Positions 33,860 through 45,043 of a stretch of DNA of 64,000 nt are shown one piece after another (the stretch's first letter is position 1; each line of letters opens with the position of its first letter). A program made the translations under genes and the position numbers. Source of the DNA: Brachypodium distachyon (taxonomy: Eukaryota > Streptophyta > Magnoliopsida > Poales > Poaceae). The stretch lies in the NCBI RefSeq assembly GCF_000005505.3, contig NC_016135.3:1388001-1452000 (forward strand), read 5' to 3'. Under the pieces are notes generated by a model. It saw only the letters and a program-made list of their open reading frames with translations, searched no databases and was not told where the DNA came from.

Positions 33860-35460
33860 AATACTTTTCTCTAGATCAGTTCTGTTTGTGCTTTCTGTTC
33901 TCAATAGCTTCCCTGTTCCTCTTGCAAAAAATAGTTTCCCTGCTCCCAACATATTGTTGGGAAGCAGTGTTTTTGCCATGTGTCATGTAAGTGAAGATTG
34001 GCTGATGCCAAGTATTCAACCAATGATCCGTTTGAGGTCCAACATCAATAACTACCATTTTGTTACCTGCCTGACTATGGCTACATGAGTATGTGCTATG
34101 TGGAAGGTGCTGGGGTGTAGTTGGTACTAATAATGTTGTTCATACTTTTGCAGGTCCATTCCTGAATGTATTGACTGGGAGCAACAGAGTACTATACATG
34201 GTTAGTCCTACTCCACGGCACACAAGATCATGGCTGTGATCTGGGAGGGAGAACGCTCTGTATGAATACAAATTTAACCCTAAGAAGGTATGTTTTTCTT
34301 CTTTGAGAAAACAGAAAAGTGGTTGCCGTAGCTGTGCACTGCTCCGTTCGTCCTTCTGGCTGTGCGCCTCTCCTCCTGGGTCCTGGCCGTAGGAACGCCC
34401 GAAGCTCCTCCCCTGCTTCACAACCACCACCACCACAACGGGACTTGCCTCACCAGCAATTAAGAACAATAGTCTTATTTTCTTTGTTGAAAAAGAGCTG
34501 CTGCACAGAATTTCCAATGAAGTGATAGTTAAGCGCTTTCATGAGATGAAAGATCGTCTTTATATTGATATAGAGTTATAGACCACTTTTTCATATGGAT
34601 AGTGCACATAGTTTAGTTTGTATGGATAGTTTGTATGCTAGTTGCCTTGTTGGCTTATATATATGGTCATATATTTTTGCCCCCTCTTAAGTTTTCTCCT
34701 GGGTCGGCCCCTGCATCACACTCACACCTACACAGCCCAACAGAACCCCAACACAATCCTCACTTACATTTAACTGTATTCCAAACATACTTGTCTCCAG
34801 AACAGTTCTGTTTGCGCTTTCTGTTGTACCGGACTAGCAATAAAAAAAAGACTCTGACATATTAGTATTTTTTTGTTTGTTATCAATAGCTTCGCTCCTC
34901 TTGCAAAAAAATAGTTTCCCTGTTCTGTATTCCCAACATATTGTTGGCAACCCTAGTATTTTTGCCTCTGTCATGTAAGTGAGGATTGGATGATGCTTTG
35001 AAATTTGGATCAAAGATCTGTTTCAGCCTTTCACGTCCAACCTATGAAACAGCCATTTCGTTATCCGCCATACTGTGGCTACTTGAGGATGCAGAAGGTG
35101 TTTTGGTGTAGTTCGTAATGGTACTTGAATGATCTGTTTGGGAGCAACAGGACACTATACATGGTTGCTCCTATGCGCTTAATCTTAAGAAGGTACTCCC
35201 TCCGATCCATATTAATTGTCTCAAATTTGTCCAAATATGGACGTATCTATGTCTAAAAAGCATCTAGATACATGTAATATTTCGACAACTAATATGGATC
35301 GGAGGGAGTATGTTTTTATTCTTTGAAAAAGTTAAATCTTTGCATTTTTTTGATGTATTGATAGAAAAGGAGTGTATTGGCACTTGGGCATCCGGGAAAG
35401 ATCTGCCGCCAGCCACCGCCCATGAGCTGGCCTCCAACCCTAAGAAGGTATTACTCTCTC
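33860..35460. repeat. Two copies of the post-TMEM234 repeat block
   Basis: Copy 1 is about 33870-34300 and copy 2 about 34866-35460. Both run cctcttgcaaaaaatagtttccctg ... ttgttgg ... tttttgcc...tcatgtaagtgaagattgg...gatgcc, then gggagcaacag(a/g)(g/a)tactatacatggtt, then ctaagaaggta. Further copies lie at about 38862-39300 and 47750-48110. Copy 2 is interrupted by a MITE exactly at the GGTA site that is empty in copy 1. Confidence 0.75.
35194..35310. mobile_element. Stowaway MITE with an identifiable empty site
   Basis: 117 bp including the flanking TA on each side, with inverted ends CTCCCTCCGATCCATATTA and TAATATGGATCGGAGGGAG. The flanks aagaaggTA and TAtgttttt join as aagaaggTAtgttttt in the duplicated copy at about 34282, proving the TA target duplication. 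Confidence 0.92.
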
Positions 35461-36132
35461 TCACCTTTAGGTACCTAAGACAAGGTCTCATTCACATATC
35501 TGTAGTGATTGTCTCGGTACTAGGTTTTTCCCATTTGGTATATGCAGAGGATATTCTGACCTACATTCAAATAGGTTATGTCACCTTAGGTTCATATATG
35601 ATTTATTAACTTAGATTCATACCAGCCATGTACTTTCTCTAACGCGCACTAGAAACACAGAAATTTTGGGGCAATTTTCTCTACTCTTTTCTTCATGTTC
35701 AGGGATTATTACAAGGCCTGGGTTTATATAGCACCTACAGTATCCAAATCAGTGAGTCACATAATCAACTTTTGAATACAACTTTTTTCTCTCGAACCCG
35801 CGCTTTTTCATTAGAAGGGCTGAGATGGTTTAGTTTTACACCCAGGCTGGCAAAGGCCAAACAAAAAGGAAAAGAAAGGAAATGAAACTAACAGAACTGT
35901 ACAGCAACAACATTGTCTTGACTCGAAAAGTATTTACCCAAACACAAGCACGACATACTTGACATGCAAACACTTAACTACTAGGATAAGATTCCTCCAT
36001 GCCTACATGATAACACAGTTACATGTTAACTAACTTGGCAAGACTCCTAAATTAAGACAGTGCAATAATGTTTCCTAATTCGCAAGACAATACCGTAGCA
36101 TGCATGAAGTGAGCTTAAATCAAATGTGTTAC

Positions 36133-37708
36133 TTAAATCAAATGTCCTTCCTCCCGAGAAACACGCTTCTTCCTTTCCACGGTAGGTTGTGGTGCTTGCA
36201 TCTTGCAGCTTATTGTGGAGTTGTAGTAGGGTGGTATGCGAGACCTCCATGCAAGAGCCTTAAATTCCCCACGGGACAGTGTACTACCACCACATCCTAA
36301 GATGATGTCTTGCACACTGATCTTGGGGACTTCATCTCTGGAATCTGACTGATAGTTGCAAACCAAGAAATATTTGCAGTTCCCCTCCAGTCTCCAATTA
36401 TACAATGGTCCATCTTCCAGCAAACGAAGATTTGGGTGCTTGTGGAACAGCCGGAGATGTGTCTGTTTATATGCTCTCACACATTCAAGAATTCTGCGCC
36501 AGAAACTAGCACTGAAATTATCTCGCAGTAACCCATGCTCTCACACATTCAAGAATTTTGCGCCAGAATCGAGCATTGAAGTGATCTCTCAGTAACCCAG
36601 CAACAATGTGCGCACCCATGAAACACTGTTTCTGTTCCAAAGCGATCTCGATGGCCATAGCAGCCATGTTTGGTTGCTCATCTGGGTTTGTGCTGAACGC
36701 AGTTGACTTGAAAAAATGCCAATAAGGTTCTGGACAAACATGGTTCAGTCGAAGTGCTTCTGTTGTTCCCAGATTCACTATTCTATCTGACCTACTGGTG
36801 ATTATGATTTTACTCCCACCACATGGTGTCATGCAGGTTGTGGAAGATTTTATCCTTCTCCATGTTCCCTCGTTAATTTCCTCAGCGATTTCAACAATAA
36901 TCAACAACCTGTTTTGAGAAGCACAATTCTGATGTCTCACTAGACGATTAATATTGTTCCCTTGCAGGTCAATCACTCTTTCATCCTCGAGACTGCCTTC
37001 TTGAAGGAAGAGGATCATCGAGAAGCGATCGCGCACACGCTCCACAAGCGTGCTTTTTCCTGCTCCTAATGGACCAACAATAGGGAGTACACTAGTACAG
37101 CCAAGTCTGGAGTAGCACTGGGACACAGCAAGAAATTCAGAACCTGTTACCGTTCAGTTTGGCAACCAAACATGCAATTGTCCAAGAGCAAATATATGCC
37201 GTAAGGTTGCCGGATTATCCGAGGATAGACTCCAAAAAGAAAATAAACTCCTTCATACTAGCCATGGTGTCTTCAAGGGTATCGACCATCTGTTCCAGCT
37301 CTTCTCATATGCTGTTGTTTGCAACAAGCAACTGTGCTGCTTCTCTGTTGCTGCTACCAGTGCCAGTGGAGAGAGAGACGAAGCCGTTTGGATGGACTGA
37401 ATATCGACAGCGCATATGATGAGTGGCTGACCTCCTCCTCCTCTCCAAAGTCTTGGAATCTCAAAGCATCAAGAATGTAGTGGCCTCTGTACATTCCTTG
37501 CCTACATCTTGAGCTGACGGAGCATGCTCTTGCTGGTGATGTGTCGCCCCTCGGCCTCCTTGACGACGGTGTCGATCCTCAGTACAACTCTCTGTAACCT
37601 CTGTAGAATCTTGTCGACGTCAGGCTGCTGCCGGAAGTACCTGCTGATCAGAAACGACGCGGACCTACTGATGAATTCACCTAGGATTGCAGAGATGAGC
37701 ATATCCAT
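36133..37708 (-). pseudogene. NB-ARC-like (LRR-less) gene, copy 1, broken
   Basis: This is a diverged copy of the intact gene at 52478-53998. The start MDMLISAILGEFISRSASF at 37708 and the N-terminal helical region are followed by interruptions between about 37500 and 37130. The P-loop GPLGAGKSTL and the NB segment are intact at 37126-36518 (SKIIITSRSDRIVNLGTTEA). A 64-bp tandem duplication (units at 36471 and 36535) then shifts the frame before the C-terminal part at 36480-36133. That part still reads YFLVCNYQSD and LAWRSRIPPYYN and ends EEGHLI. It cannot give a full-length protein. Confidence 0.85.
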
Positions 37709-38459
37709 TAGTTTCTGAACCTCCTCGGCTCAGAAGCACGAGTGATTCAATGGAAGAGAAAGAGCAATGAGTGCTAGCTAGTTCTACGGGTTTGGGGATT
37801 TTGTTCAATATTGACTCAGTCAAGAGCTCGCGCCTGGTGTTTTCTGGAATGAAGTTGACCGACTGACTGAATACTGTAGGATGAATCAACACGTTACCGG
37901 ACCCTGCCAATTCTTCAGTGAGTCTTCACCTAACGTGTGGAATTGAGTTGTCTCTTTTGTCTGTCTGAATCTTGGCTAATTGGTGAGCTCCCGTGCTCTC
38001 AGCTGGGGGCTCACAGGCGTCTGATAAAAGGATAAGGCTTTTTTTTTTCTATTGTACTTGCATAAACGTATAAGAGAAAACAAATGATGTGAAACGTAAA
38101 GATAATTTATCGACCATTATACATGCACTTAGCACGTCAATCGCAACAGCAGCACAGTACAGACTCATACCATCTGGATAGAGGTTTGTTTTCCATCGCA
38201 AAGTCATTATCAGTGCTTGCCCTGTTGAATCAGATACTCCTTTCTTCAGTACAGCAGCAATCAACTGTATAAAAAAATAGAAGAAATATCTTTTTTTTTA
38301 GAATCACCTTTAATTTTATTCAAATTTGACATCGATTACAGGTACAATGCTTTTGACGTTTATTTGAAAGACTTCAATGTAATTTTTTTTAAAATAGAGG
38401 AAATATCTGAGTGTACTAGCGTTGCCGTGGACAGTGCTATCAGAATTTTTTTATTGCCG
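37709..38459. other. Region between NB-ARC copy 1 and TMEM234 fragment 2
   Basis: The left part is the promoter side of NB-ARC copy 1 and resembles the sequence upstream of copies 3 and 4 (cctcctcggctcagaagcacgag; tgccaattcttcagtgagtcttcacctaacgtgtggaattgag). From about 38030 there are T-rich tracts and no coding region. Confidence 0.5.
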
Positions 38460-38840
38460 TACACTGGATCCATGCCACCAGCCCACTTCAGCAGGCCCAC
38501 GGACCTTCTCTGTCCACCCCATTAACTTTCCCGGGGTCCTGCGGTGGGCCGTCGGTTTCCTCCCGATGTGGCAGGCACTCGGCCGCGGCGCCGTTCCTCG
38601 CCAACCTCCGCCGCCTCCTCGGCGCCCCAATCTCCGTCGCCAACGTCACCACCTTCGCCACCGGGCTCCTCGTGCGCTCTCCATGGACTGAAGGTGAATC
38701 TACGGAGAAATCACAAGCTATTCGAACGACCTATTTGTGGTATCATCCTAGCTCACAGCTCTCATGTTTAGTTTGTTCGTAGAATTTGGTCTACTTGCAG
38801 GATTAATTCGAATCAACTTTTTTTTGTTCCTTCCAGTATG
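38460..38840 (+). pseudogene. TMEM234-like gene fragment, copy 2
   Basis: It contains broken pieces matching the intact gene: gcggtgggccgtcgg, ggcgccgttcctcgccaacct, ctcctcggcgcccc(a)atctccgtcgcc and caccaccttcgcca. The matching 3' sequence follows (ggagaaatcaca ... ggtatcatc(c)tagctcacagctctcatgtt ... aattcgaatca). Several internal deletions destroy the frame. Its 5' part (cactggatccatgccaccagcccacttcagc) is shared with copy 3 but not with the intact gene. Confidence 0.8.
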
Positions 38841-38861
38841 ACTGTTGGCATATTAGTGTTC

Positions 38862-39690
38862 TTTTTAATTGTTAGCATAGCTTCCCCTGTTCCTCTTGCA
38901 AAAAAAAAAGAAGTTTCGTTGCTCTCAGCAATACTGTTGGGAAGCATAGTGTTTTTGCCAAATTGTCATGTAATTGAAGATTGAATGATGCCAAGTCATC
39001 CAATACCAACGACCCGTTTGCGGTCCAACCTCAATAGCAGCCATTTTCTTACCTGTCCTGCCTTGATTATGGCTAATGAGCATGTAGAAAGGGGCTTTGG
39101 TGTAGTTGGTAATAAGAATAGTGTTCATAACTTGCAGGTCCATCTTGAATGCTCTGTTTGGGAGCCGTGGGTACTGTACCGGTTATTTCTACTCTGTAAA
39201 ATACAAGATCATGGCTGTGATCTGGGAGGGAGGACTCCCTGTATGACTACATGCTTAATACTAAGGTGGACGTGCTCTCTTCCAGAAAACACAAAAGGTT
39301 TGATGTATTGATAGAAAACAGAGTGTCTTTTCCAAGCCTGAGTCCAGGCAACACATCAGCACACAGGAATTTGTTAGAAAATACATGTGACAGTGAATTG
39401 AAACTTGTGGTCTTTCGACTAAGGATCAAAGTCATAGACACATGGTAAACACGGAACTTTTGGGGGCAATTTCTCTGCTCTTTTCGTCACGTTCAAGGAT
39501 TATTACAAGGCTTGAGTTTATAAGCACACATAGTATCCCGATCAATAGGATACGGACCGAACCTTCTAGATACAACTCTTCTTGGATTCTAATGTATATA
39601 AGGCAACATAAAGATTGCCTTGACTCTGAAAGTACTTACCCAAACACAAGCATGGCGTACTCAACATGCAAACACTTATATACTACTACC
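38862..39690. repeat. Post-TMEM234 block joined to an NB-ARC 3' flank without the NB-ARC gene
   Basis: 38862-39300 matches the repeat block at 33870-34300. About 39360-39690 (gaaacttgtggtctttcgactaaggatcaaa, then caaggattattacaaggcttg, then cccaaacacaagcatgg) matches the sequence downstream of NB-ARC copies at 52070-52330 and 48220-48450. No NB-ARC coding sequence follows, so that gene was lost from this unit. Confidence 0.7.
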
Positions 39691-41971
39691 CTTTCCATAA
39701 TATAAGGCGTATTAGATTTTGTCTAAACAATCACTATTTTATCATATGTAGGGCATATTTGATTGGTTAAAAAAATCGACTACAGTCTGTAGTTTTAGGT
39801 AATTGGATGATTCTAAAGAAGCTTTGCTGTAATTTTAATGATAATTTGAATTCTATAATGTTGCAGCCATTCATGAAGTCAAAGATGGATATCTCGAAGG
39901 TATGCAGAAGAAAGTTGCGGAAGCTAGACCGGTCAGAGGTGAACACAAAGCCACCACCAACTTATCCTTGTACTCCCTCCGTGCCATATTAAGTGCCGAA
40001 ATATTACATGTATCTAGACATATTTTAGTATATAGATACGTTCATATTTAGACAAATTTGAGTCACTTAATATGGGACGGAGGGAGTATAACATAAATAC
40101 CTTCGCCATATGTTTCATGCATGTTGTAGTGGCTATATTATGCATTTTTTGTCCGTTGAGACAGAGATGGCACAACTGCTAAATTAGATGAAATAATATT
40201 TATGTTTGTTGTGATTAATTAATGACGACCGATGGAGGAGCTAGCAAATTAGTCTCGGATATTCACATGATGAATAACAAGTTCAACCTAACCATATTTT
40301 TGTTAGAGTTATGGATATGGATATACTACCTCCATTATCTTTTCTAGAAGGTATGTTGATTGGTTAAGAAGATCTGATTTGGACCAACCATTAATACATG
40401 GCTTATGCATGCATGTGATACATAATCAAAATTACAAATAAATACGGCTAATACAAATCTAGCTAATACTAAGTTCTATGCCAGATAGATAGCATATTAA
40501 TAATATGTAATCCTTTCGTTTATTTATACAGGGTGTAGTTTGACTAGTTGAAGAAACAAGCAATATTTGAGCAACAATTACATCATGCAATTTTTTGGAC
40601 ATAAATTTGATGTCGTGCTCTATGTATTGAAAAATAGTTACTTCTGATTATGTCTCTGTATCACATAAACCACGTAATTGTTGGTCAGACAATTATCTTA
40701 ATCAATCAACTTATGCCTTACAGAAAGGAAATAGAGGGAATAAGTGTGTGTTGAAGACTTGTCTAAATGAATAAAATACGATTATACAAGAGTAAGAGGA
40801 GCAGCCAATTGGGGAGGTCATTATGTACTCCAAATTTTTAGGCAAGACAAAGCAATCAAATTTTAGAGGGGCTCATTTAAGACTTAATCGAATGATTACC
40901 CAACAGGTAAAAAGACCAACTTGGCCTTGTAATGTAAATAACCTCTTGGTGACATTTGATTGCTTGTTGTAATGGCTGCATATACATTATGTTTTCATCG
41001 TGACGACAGAGATGGCACAACTACCTGGATTAAATATTTATGTTTTTATGATTAATTAACGACTACTGTTCGAGCACCTAGCTTTGGGTATTCACACTAT
41101 GAATATATACAGTGTTTGACCTAACCATTAATTTTTGTCAGATTTTCTCGATAACGACTCTCCCACTTATTAGCATGTTTTGATGGGGTAAGAAAATCTT
41201 TGTGACAAACAATTACTCCATCAGCTAAAATGTGATTTATGCATGTGATACAAAAAAAAACAATTTTATATAAGTATTCATGAATTTGAATCTAATACCA
41301 TCACACATTGATCTATGCATGCATCATAGATTGCATGTTAATAATGTACTCCTTTGATTCAGTTTCTTCTTATATATGGCATGCATATATAATTTGATTG
41401 GTTAAAACAAGCCTTTGAGTCTTTGACCAACAAAATAGCACATTATTATGCAATTTACATAGAATTGATGTAATTCGTTTTGTATTATTTACTTACAATT
41501 ACGATTTTATAGACTAACTTAGGCTGGCATTTGATGACCGGATCGCCCTGTACATAACATTATTTTCTGTATTCCTGCTTAAGTAATGAACGTAGCGCTG
41601 CTACATTTTGTCAACAAAAAAACACATACTAAATTGTTGGCAACATTTTCCTCAATCAATACAACTACGTAAGGCTTATAAAATAAAAATAGTGGGAGTA
41701 GTTGTTAGCTCAAGACCTTCAACAAATCAAGAGATGCTCGAGCTGTAAAATATATAGGCGAGTGTATGCATAGTCAACTGTTCAGGTCATTCTTTGTTCC
41801 TGTTTGGTAGATGAGCATTGGCCGGCAATCGAGTTGTGGCCCACACCGAAAGCTATATATGTCCACAACTGAACTAGCTCTTCTATATATATTCCGTTAA
41901 CCCAAGCACGCATATGCAAGTGAAAATACGTTGAGCAGCTAAGCATCAATTTGTTGCCTGTTGGACCAATA
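39691..41971. other. AT-rich, MITE-dense region upstream of the WAK gene
   Basis: It holds one clear Stowaway (39971-40088) and several phrases of MITE type (taatataaggcgtattagattttg near 39699; ctacctccattatcttttctag near 40327; gattggttaa in several places). No gene is seen. The last about 200 bp is the promoter and leader of the WAK gene. Confidence 0.5.
39971..40088. mobile_element. Stowaway MITE
   Basis: 118 bp including TA on each side, with inverted ends CTCCCTCCGTGCCATATTAAGTG and CACTTAATATGGGACGGAGGGAG. Confidence 0.92.
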
Positions 41972-44900
41972 ATGTCAGCCTCACTATTCTTCTTCGTGCA
42001 CGCTCTGCTGCTGCTGCTGCTGCTGAGGGTAGCCACCGGCACTGAGAGCCTCACCATGACTCCTGCTGGCTGCGAGACGACTTGCGGCGGCATGGACATC
42101 CCCTACCCTTTTGGTATCGGCACAGGCTGCTCCCGCAAGGGTTTCGAGATCAACTGTGTCAACAACAATTTCCCTGTGCTCGCCGGCACATCCCTTCGGG
42201 TGGTGCACCTGTCCGTGGATCCAGCTGAGTCGCAGGTGATGCTCCCCGTTGGGTGGCAGTGCTTTAACGCCTCTGATCCATCCACTATAGAGGACTGGAG
42301 AGATGGCGAGATGGAGATGAACAAGGACGGCGCGTACCGCATCTCCAACACGCAGAACAAGCTATTCGTCCTCGGTTGCAACACCATGGGCTATAGGGAA
42401 AACAAGAGAGCCGAAGGTGGAAGTTTTGACTCCAACAATCACTACACCGGCTGCATGTCATACTGCAACGACGACAAGAGCGCGCAGGACGGACTGTGCG
42501 CCGGCGCCGGCTGCTGCCATGTTGACATCCCGCCGGGGCTCACCAACAACGAATTCAACTTCCGGATGTACGACCACTCCACCATGATGGACTACAGCCC
42601 ATGCGACTACGCCTTCCTTGTTGGCAGGACCAACTACACCTTCCAACGCTCCGACCTCTTCATGGACAAAAACCGGACCATGCCGGTGTTTCTGGACTGG
42701 GCCATCCGCGACAATGGCTCCAGTGCCATACTGTCCTGTGCCGACGCTGCCAAGGCGGATCAGTACGCCTGCGTGAGCACTCGCAGCAGTTGCTTCAACG
42801 CAAAAAATGGTCCTGGCTACAATTGCAAGTGCTCCAAAGGCCACCAGGGAAACCCCTACATTGTCGACGGATGCACCAGTAAGTATTACTACCTTTTCGT
42901 GACCCGATATAAAAGTAATTAAGTATTACTCTACCGCCTCAGTTGGTAACTAATTTAATCACCAATTACTCATTGTATTAAATATATCGGTCGGTCTGTA
43001 GGTACAAAATTACAAAAGTACAAATGTCCAACAACTATTTTACATAAGAAGTTTGGCGGTATATACATAATTCTAAAGAGATCTTTGTTAATCGCTACTC
43101 CCTGCGATCCATAATAAGTGTCTCTGATTTAGTGCAAAGTTGTACTAAATCAGGGAGAATTATTATGGGTCGGAGGGAGTATATATGTATGTATATTCAA
43201 ACATAGACAAGTCTGACAACATGTGTTTTCAGAACTACTCCTTGATGTACTTATATTTCATCCCCAATTTTCAAAATTACTTGTGACTTGTGTCTTACAG
43301 TTAATCCCGGCCCAATTAGTGGACCTATTGCATGAAACATTTGGGACGGTTATGTTATATATATATATCCAATTTTTGCGATATGATTGATAGTTTTCTT
43401 AATGGTTATTTTCATTTTGGGCCACACACAGATATCGATGAATGTGCAGATAAAGTGAAATATCCTTGCTATGGTGTATGCGAGGATACCCAGGGATCTT
43501 ACAAATGCACTTGTCAACCAGGTTATCGGAGCAATGACCCGAGAACGGAACATTGTACTCCAAAGTTCCCACTTGGAGCACAAATTTCCACAGGTACTTC
43601 TTTTCAACGTATATGTTTTGCTATTTATTGGTTTTCCAAAATTCTCTTATTTCATTTTCGCTTAAAATTACATGACGCGAGTTGAACTCTCTCTCTCTCT
43701 CTCAAGATTAAATGATTATATCTTTTTGTTCTGTATAGTTCAGCCTCTTTTATGTAGGTAGAATGATTATTTGTTTGATTATTTGTCCTAGAGTTAGCTA
43801 GTTGGGTGGGTGGCCATCTATATATAGGAGGTCAGATCAAGATTGTGCCGAAGTGATTTGAAGATTCATATCTTACATCATGCAGGATATGAGATGTGGT
43901 TGCATTCGATTCAGTACTATTTACTATTCTTTTTCTTGATTTTGTATTTGCAGCACTTCCAAGTGGGGTATTTACTATCTTTTGCTGGACGATTAATAAT
44001 CAGAAAAAATTAATTATCAAAAAATTAATATTTTTTATTTCTTTGTTCATGTAGGTGCAATAGGTGGCATTCTGGTCTTAGTGTTTCTGTCATTCATATA
44101 TGTTGTTCGCAAAGAACAAAGGAAGACAAAAGATTTTTATGATAAGAACGGCGGTCCTACGTTAGAGAACGCGAGAAATATAAAGCTTTTTAAAAAGGAT
44201 GATCTCAAGCGAATTTTGAAGCGTAGCAATTTAGTTGGAAAAGGTGGCTTTGGAGAAGTTTACAAGGGTATAGTTGATGACGTGCATGTAGCAGTAAAGA
44301 AACCGATCCATGGCAGTGTGTTAGCGAGTGAACAGTTTGCAAATGAAGTCATCATCCAGTCTCAAGTCATCCACAAGAACATTGTTAGGCTCATAGGTTG
44401 TTGCCTAGAAGTGGATGCACCCATGCTTGTTTACGAGTTTGTCTCCAAAGGAAGCCTTGACGACATTCTTCATAAAGTTGATAACAAGGAGCCTCTCAGC
44501 TTGGATGTGCGCGTAAATATTGCCACGGAATCAGCGCGTGGTCTATCTTATATGCATGCAGAAGCCCATACAAAAATCCTTCATGGTGATGTTAAACCAG
44601 CAAATATACTCTTGGATGATAAATTTCTACCGAAGATCTCTGACTTTGGCATATCAAGGCTAATTGCGAGAGAAAACCAACACACCGGGAACATCATTGG
44701 TGACATGAGTTATATGGATCCAGTATACCTACAAAAAGGTCTACTGACCGAAAAGAGTGATGTCTACAGTTTTGGAGTTGTGATCTTAGAGCTCATTACC
44801 AGGCAGAAGGCCAGTTATTCTGACAATAATAGCTTAGTGAGGAATTTCCTTGAAGTTTACGAAAAGGAGAAGAAAGCAACAGAGTTGTTTGACAAAGAAA

Positions 44901-45043
44901 TTGCAGTAGAAGGAGATTTTGAGCTTCTTGATAGTCTGGCAGGGCTATCTGTGGAATGTCTTAACCTTGATGTGAATCAAAGACCAACCATGGCAGATGT
45001 GGCAGAGCGCCTTCTCATACTGAATCGAACCCGTAGGCCATAA
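41972..45043 (+). CDS. Wall-associated receptor-like kinase (WAK), non-RD kinase
   Basis: A plasma-membrane receptor kinase of the family that binds cell-wall pectin and acts in growth and defence. Three exons, 41972-42878, 43432-43593 and 44055-45043, give 685 aa with consistent phases. The signal peptide (about residues 1-23) is leucine-rich. The GUB_WAK galacturonan-binding region has CETTCGGMDIPYPFGIGTGC and CCHVDIPPG. EGF-like modules are CKCSKGHQGNPYIVDGCT and, encoded by exon 2 alone, a calcium-binding type DIDECADKVKYPC...GSYKCTCQPGY. One transmembrane helix lies at about 357-374. The kinase has GKGGFGEVYKG (about 418), VAVKK (Lys about 438), HGDVKPAN (about 533) and DFG (about 553). 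The Arg of the usual HRD is Gly here, so it is a non-RD kinase. An upstream in-frame TTG exists, but the ATG gives the signal peptide. It sits within an NB-ARC cluster. Confidence 0.93.
43096..43181. mobile_element. Stowaway MITE in WAK intron 1
   Basis: 86 bp, near-perfect hairpin including TA on each side: TACTCCCTGCGATCCATAAT ... ATTATGGGTCGGAGGGAGTA with inner arms CTGATTTAGT / ACTAAATCAG. Confidence 0.9.

Noticed and set aside
43690..43706. CT dinucleotide run in WAK intron 2
   Set aside because: An ordinary short microsatellite, not informative.
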